This document shows, in pieces, positions 5,883 to 8,350 of a stretch of DNA of 8,350 nt; the stretch's first letter is position 1, and each line of letters begins with the position of its first letter. The notes beneath the pieces were generated by a model. It was given only the letters and a program-made list of their open reading frames with translations. It was not told the DNA's origin and did not search any database. The position numbers and the translations under genes are program-made. This stretch comes from Neisseria lactamica. Lineage in GTDB: Bacteria > Pseudomonadota > Gammaproteobacteria > Burkholderiales > Neisseriaceae. The stretch lies in NCBI GenBank assembly GCA_001067655.1, contig JUNU01000046.1:1-8350 (forward strand). Direction: 5' to 3'.

Positions 5883-7097
5883 ATGACCGTCAAAACCCCC
5901 GTTTATCTCGACTACGCCGCCACCACCCCCGTTGACAAACGCGTTGCCGAAAAAATGATTCCCTATCTGACCGAAACCTTCGGCAACCCCGCTTCCAACA
6001 GCCACGCATTCGGCTGGACAGCGGAAGAAGCCGTCGAAAAAGCCCGCGCCGACATCGCCGCCCTGATTAACGCCGATCCCAAAGAAATCGTCTTCACCAG
6101 CGGCGCGACCGAGTCCGACAACCTCGCCATCAAAGGCGCGGCAAACTTCTACAAAACCAAAGGCAAACACCTCATCACCGTCAAAACCGAACACAAAGCC
6201 GTGCTCGACACCATGCGCGAACTCGAACGCCAAGGTTTCGAAGTAACCTACCTCGGCGTACAAGAAAACGGCCTGATTGATTTGGAAGAACTCAAAGCCG
6301 CCATCCGCGACGACACCATCCTGATTTCCGTGATGTGGGTGAACAACGAAATCGGCGTAGTGCAAGACATTCCCGCCATCGGCGAAATCTGCCGCGAACG
6401 CAAAATCATCTTCCACGTCGATGCCGCCCAAGCCTGCGGCAAAGTGCCTGTCGATGTCGAAGCCGCCAAAATCGACCTGCTGTCCATGTCCGGTCATAAA
6501 GTGTACGGCCCCAAAGGCATCGGCGCACTGTACGTCCGCCGCAAACCCCGCGTCCGCCTCGAAGCCCAAATGCACGGCGGCGGTCACGAACGAGGCTTCC
6601 GCAGCGGCACCCTGCCGACCCACCAAATCGTCGGCATGGGCGAAGCCTTCCGCATCGCCAAAGAAGAACTCGAGCAAGACATGGCACACTACCGCAAACT
6701 GCGCGACATCTTCCTCAAAGGCATCGAAGGCATCGAAGAAGTCTATATCAACGGCGACCTCGAACACCGCGCCCCGAACAACCTGAACGTCAGCTTCAAC
6801 TTCGTCGAAGGCGAAAGCCTGATTATGGCGGTAAAAGAACTCGCCGTATCCAGCGGTTCCGCCTGCACCTCCGCCTCGCTCGAACCCAGCTACGTCCTGC
6901 GCGCGCTCGGCCGCAACGACGAACTGGCACACTCATCCCTGCGCATCACCTTCGGCCGCATGACCACCGAAGAAGAAGTGCAGTTCGCCGCCGAACTGAT
7001 TAAATCCAAAATCGGCAAACTGCGCGAACTGTCGCCGCTGTGGGAAATGTTCAAAGACGGAATTGATTTGAACTCGATTGAATGGGCGGCGCATTAA
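5883..7097 (+). CDS. iscS: Cysteine desulfurase IscS
   Basis: A 404-residue PLP enzyme, the same length as E. coli IscS. It converts L-cysteine to alanine and a persulfide that supplies sulphur for Fe-S clusters (through IscU), tRNA thiolation and cofactors. Conserved features: TSGATESDN at 72-80, H104 stacking on PLP, D180 in HVDAAQ, the PLP lysine K206 in SGHK, and the mobile active-site loop SSGSACTS at 323-330 with persulfide cysteine C328. The C terminus SPLWEMFKDGIDLNSIEWAAH closely matches E. coli, including the tail that contacts IscU. The ATG at 5883 is preceded by an AAAGAG-type Shine-Dalgarno and lies 29 bp after iscR, so cotranscription is expected. In typical isc operons iscU follows at once; here 682 bp intervene. 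Confidence 0.97.
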   Translation: MTVKTPVYLDYAATTPVDKRVAEKMIPYLTETFGNPASNSHAFGWTAEEAVEKARADIAALINADPKEIVFTSGATESDNLAIKGAANFYKTKGKHLITVKTEHKAVLDTMRELERQGFEVTYLGVQENGLIDLEELKAAIRDDTILISVMWVNNEIGVVQDIPAIGEICRERKIIFHVDAAQACGKVPVDVEAAKIDLLSMSGHKVYGPKGIGALYVRRKPRVRLEAQMHGGGHERGFRSGTLPTHQIVGMGEAFRIAKEELEQDMAHYRKLRDIFLKGIEGIEEVYINGDLEHRAPNNLNVSFNFVEGESLIMAVKELAVSSGSACTSASLEPSYVLRALGRNDELAHSSLRITFGRMTTEEEVQFAAELIKSKIGKLRELSPLWEMFKDGIDLNSIEWAAH

Positions 7098-7201
7098 AGT
7101 TGTCCACTAAGTAAATGCCGTAATAGAGTTTGGACGTTCAAATTTTGAGTAAACTAAGAAATTATTTTCTAATTTTCTAATTGGAGATGAAGGAAAGTAT
7201 T
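7098..7201 (+). promoter_or_regulatory. AT-rich leader with possible promoter for the cysteine-rich gene
   Basis: Base composition drops sharply after iscS. TTGAGT (7145-7150) and TCTAAT (7168-7173) are 17 bp apart and form a plausible sigma-70 promoter, with a predicted start near 7180. The -10 lies in a tandem repeat of the octamer TTTTCTAA (7165-7172, 7173-7180). AGGA at 7191-7194 is the Shine-Dalgarno for the ATG at 7202. No intrinsic terminator is visible directly after iscS, so readthrough from the isc promoter could also supply the gene. Confidence 0.4.
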
Positions 7202-7385
7202 ATGAGTAGATATGAAAAATGTAATTGCCAAGGTAATGATATTGTTTGCAAGAAATGTGGTGCAACATACCCAAAAAGTGGAAATAGCTTCCCTAAACCA
7301 GTACCTAAAGGGAGTGGTGGTTGTAAAAAATACGCAAAATGTCCTTTTTGCCATGAGGAATGTTGCTTGGAATTTGACCGTCCAA
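7130..7385. repeat. 15-bp inverted repeat flanking the cysteine-rich gene
   Basis: TTGGACGTTCAAATT at 7130-7144 is complementary to AATTTGACCGTCCAA at 7371-7385 with one mismatch. The arms are 226 bp apart and enclose the promoter region and most of the cysteine-rich gene; the right arm lies in its last codons (F58-D59-R60-P61). No target-site duplication is seen outside the arms. They might be remnant termini of a small mobile cassette, or a long-range RNA stem. Confidence 0.55.
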
Positions 7386-7399
7386 GTTTACGACCTTAA
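7202..7399 (+). CDS. Small cysteine-rich (zinc-ribbon-like) protein, unknown function
   Basis: A 65-residue basic protein that I do not recognise. It has nine cysteines at 7, 9, 16, 19, 41, 47, 50, 54 and 55: CxC, CxxC followed by glycine (C16-C19), a proline/glycine/lysine-rich linker (22-40), then C41 and CxxCH (47-51) and a CC pair. Two CxxC knuckles joined by a linker suggest a zinc ribbon or another metal/Fe-S site; this is inferred from spacing only. No signal peptide or membrane segment is seen. An in-frame TTG at 7181 exists, but the ATG at 7202 is favoured by AGGA 7 nt upstream. About 37% GC by hand count, with A/T-ending codons (AAA, TGT, GGT), unlike the C-ending codons of iscS and iscU, so recent acquisition is likely. 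Confidence 0.7.
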   Translation: MSRYEKCNCQGNDIVCKKCGATYPKSGNSFPKPVPKGSGGCKKYAKCPFCHEECCLEFDRPSLRP

Positions 7400-7506
7400 A
7401 ACAAACAGCAAACGTATGTCAGTTGAAAGCCTAAAAAATCCGTTACAACTGATGGAACGTTGGATTTTGCAATCCAGCTCAGCCAGCCAAAGATTACAAA
7501 CAAAAA
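7400..7506. other. Non-coding spacer after the cysteine-rich gene
   Basis: No gene supported. One frame is open from an ATG at 7416 for 33 codons and takes its stop from the following uptake sequence; it has no Shine-Dalgarno and I treat it as chance. Confidence 0.5.
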
Positions 7507-7546
7507 AGGTCGTCTGAAAATCCCCAAAGACCTTTTCAGACGACCT
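7507..7546. repeat. Inverted DUS pair hairpin inside the isc operon
   Basis: A 14-bp perfect stem pairs 7507-7520 with 7533-7546 around a 12-nt loop; both arms contain exact uptake 12-mers (7507-7518, 7535-7546). On the plus strand the stem is followed by AAAAGCC, with no U-tract; on the minus strand it is followed by TTTTTGT. As an intrinsic terminator it therefore fits leftward transcription, and isc transcripts may read through it. It still could attenuate or set an RNA processing end between iscS and iscU. Confidence 0.8.
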
Positions 7547-7581
7547 AAAAGCCACCACATTAAAATCAAGGATACAAAATC

Positions 7582-7710
7582 ATGAACGAACAAGATTTAG
7601 ATTTGGACAATCTCGACAACCTGCTTGAAGATTTTGACGGCGTTACCGTGGAAGGCGGCGTCGATTCGGAAAACGACGACGGCTGCGAAGGCGGTGCGTG
7701 CAAAATCTAA
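7582..7710 (+). CDS. 42-residue acidic peptide with C-terminal CxxxxC, unknown function
   Basis: A short gene not assigned to any family I know. The ATG at 7582 is preceded by AAGGA (7568-7572) at 9 nt, a strong ribosome binding site. The peptide has 14 Asp/Glu and a single Lys. An acidic, leucine-spaced N-terminal half (DLDLDNLDNLLEDFD, residues 5-19) is probably amphipathic helix; a glycine-rich acidic segment follows; the end is GCEGGACKI with C35 and C40. Codon choice (GAC, GGC, CTG, GAA) is native-like, unlike the AT-rich gene before it. It lies 69 bp before iscU on the same strand, so cotranscription is likely. By context it might serve cluster assembly: the acidity recalls IscX and the cysteine pair could bind iron, a cluster or persulfide. 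That is inference only. A modified-peptide precursor is less likely, since no modification enzyme is in view. Confidence 0.7.
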   Translation: MNEQDLDLDNLDNLLEDFDGVTVEGGVDSENDDGCEGGACKI

Positions 7711-7715
7711 ACTTC

Positions 7716-7727
7716 AGGTCGTCTGAA
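7716..7727 (+). repeat. DNA uptake sequence between the small acidic gene and iscU
   Basis: An exact forward 12-mer, six bases after the stop of the 42-codon gene. Preceding bases make TTCAG-GTCGT-CTGAA (7713-7727), a weak 5-bp stem that is unlikely to terminate transcription. Confidence 0.85.
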
Positions 7728-7779
7728 AACCGGCAAACAAACCACTTAAACCATCAAAAAACATTAAGGAAACCACATC

Positions 7780-8166
7780 ATGGCATATAGCGATAAAGTA
7801 ATCGACCACTATGAAAACCCCCGTAACGTCGGTACTTTCGACAAAAACGACGAATCTGTCGGCACCGGTATGGTCGGCGCGCCCGCCTGCGGCGACGTCA
7901 TGCGCCTGCAAATCAAAGTGAACGACGAAGGCATCATCGAAGATGCGAAATTCAAAACCTACGGCTGCGGCTCCGCCATCGCTTCGTCCAGCCTGATTAC
8001 CGAGTGGGTAAAAGGTAAAAGCCTGGATGACGCGCTGGCAATCAAAAACAGCGAAATCGCCGAAGAATTGGAACTGCCGCCTGTGAAAATCCACTGCTCC
8101 ATCTTGGCTGAAGATGCGGTAAAAGCGGCTGTTGCCGACTATCGCAAACGTCAGGAAAACAAATAA
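7780..8166 (+). CDS. iscU: Fe-S cluster assembly scaffold IscU
   Basis: A 128-residue scaffold, the usual IscU length, on which [2Fe-2S] clusters are built from IscS persulfide sulphur and iron before chaperone-assisted transfer. All functional residues match E. coli numbering: C37 and D39 in GAPACGD, C63 in YGCGSA, and H105 and C106 in KIHCS. The HscA recognition motif LPPVK is at 99-103, implying that hscA/hscB are present in the genome, probably to the right. The ATG at 7780 follows TAAGGA (7765-7770) at 9 nt, an excellent ribosome binding site. It is third of the canonical isc genes here but separated from iscS by the two small genes and the DUS hairpin. Confidence 0.97.
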   Translation: MAYSDKVIDHYENPRNVGTFDKNDESVGTGMVGAPACGDVMRLQIKVNDEGIIEDAKFKTYGCGSAIASSSLITEWVKGKSLDDALAIKNSEIAEELELPPVKIHCSILAEDAVKAAVADYRKRQENK

Positions 8167-8350
8167 CCCGATTCGGTTGGTGTTTTGTCGGCAGACGTTC
8201 ATAGGATTTCTGAAAGTCTTAGGATTTTCGGGAAAAGCAAACCTGATGATTTGTTCTCTTCACCCTCGGAGGTCGGAAGTCAAGGGCACAGAAACTTAAT
8301 CCTTTTGAAGTTGCCGCCAAATTTGGGACTGCCTGCCAATCTATCCCCTC
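8167..8350. other. Unassigned sequence after iscU
   Basis: No terminator, uptake sequence, RNA gene or recognised protein is visible. The plus frame in line with iscU stays open from its stop to the window end (61 codons) without a convincing start or Shine-Dalgarno. A minus frame is also open from the right edge for about 43 codons. The octamer TAGGATTT occurs twice (8202-8209, 8220-8227). The next isc gene would be expected further right. Confidence 0.5.

Noticed and set aside
5859..6932. Long minus-strand open frame of 357 codons opposite iscS
   Set aside because: Shadow of a GC-rich, strongly codon-biased gene; iscS is full length with all catalytic residues.
7416..7517. 33-codon frame after the cysteine-rich gene
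   Set aside because: No ribosome binding site, and its stop comes from the uptake sequence; short and of mixed composition.
1..8350. CRISPR arrays, tRNA or rRNA genes
   Set aside because: No regularly spaced repeats, cloverleaf-like segments or rRNA-like stretches were seen on either strand.

Overview
The window looks like chromosome of a commensal Neisseria. The 12-mer AGGTCGTCTGAA (or its complement) occurs 12 times exactly, often as inverted pairs. This is the neisserial DNA uptake sequence (DUS) in the dialect I associate with the N. mucosa / N. sicca / N. macacae group, not the ATGCCGTCTGAA form of meningococcus and gonococcus. A Correia-type repeat (CREE) at the left edge and strongly neisserial proteins agree. 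The genus is well supported; the species is not resolved.

Layout. 1-102: a short Correia element. 164-925 (-): an endonuclease/exonuclease/phosphatase family protein between its own extended -10 promoter and a DUS-pair terminator. 1090-2643 (-): a double-domain family 2 glycosyltransferase, its first half resembling WaaE/LgtF core LPS/LOS glucosyltransferases. 2800-3768 (+): dusC, a tRNA dihydrouridine synthase, divergent from the glycosyltransferase. 3883-5055 (-): lldD, FMN-dependent L-lactate dehydrogenase, convergent with dusC and separated from it by two back-to-back hairpins. 5056-5406: a 351-bp divergent regulatory region. 5407-8166 (+): the iron-sulphur cluster (isc) locus iscR, iscS, iscU, which runs to the right end; iscA, hscB, hscA and fdx are not in view.

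The iscR promoter carries a nearly perfect type 1 IscR operator (23 of 25 positions to the consensus I remember) over the -35 and spacer, so autoregulation by [2Fe-2S]-IscR is very likely. IscS and IscU keep every catalytic and scaffold residue at E. coli numbering.

The unusual part is the 682-bp gap between iscS and iscU. It holds (a) an AT-rich gene for a 65-residue protein with nine cysteines (7202-7399, about 37% GC by hand count), bracketed by a 15-bp inverted repeat with one mismatch and looking like an insertion; (b) a DUS-pair hairpin whose U-tract faces the wrong way for the operon; and (c) a 42-codon gene (7582-7710) with a strong Shine-Dalgarno, encoding a very acidic peptide ending in a CxxxxC motif, directly before iscU. 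The last is the best candidate here for an undescribed component of iron-sulphur assembly.
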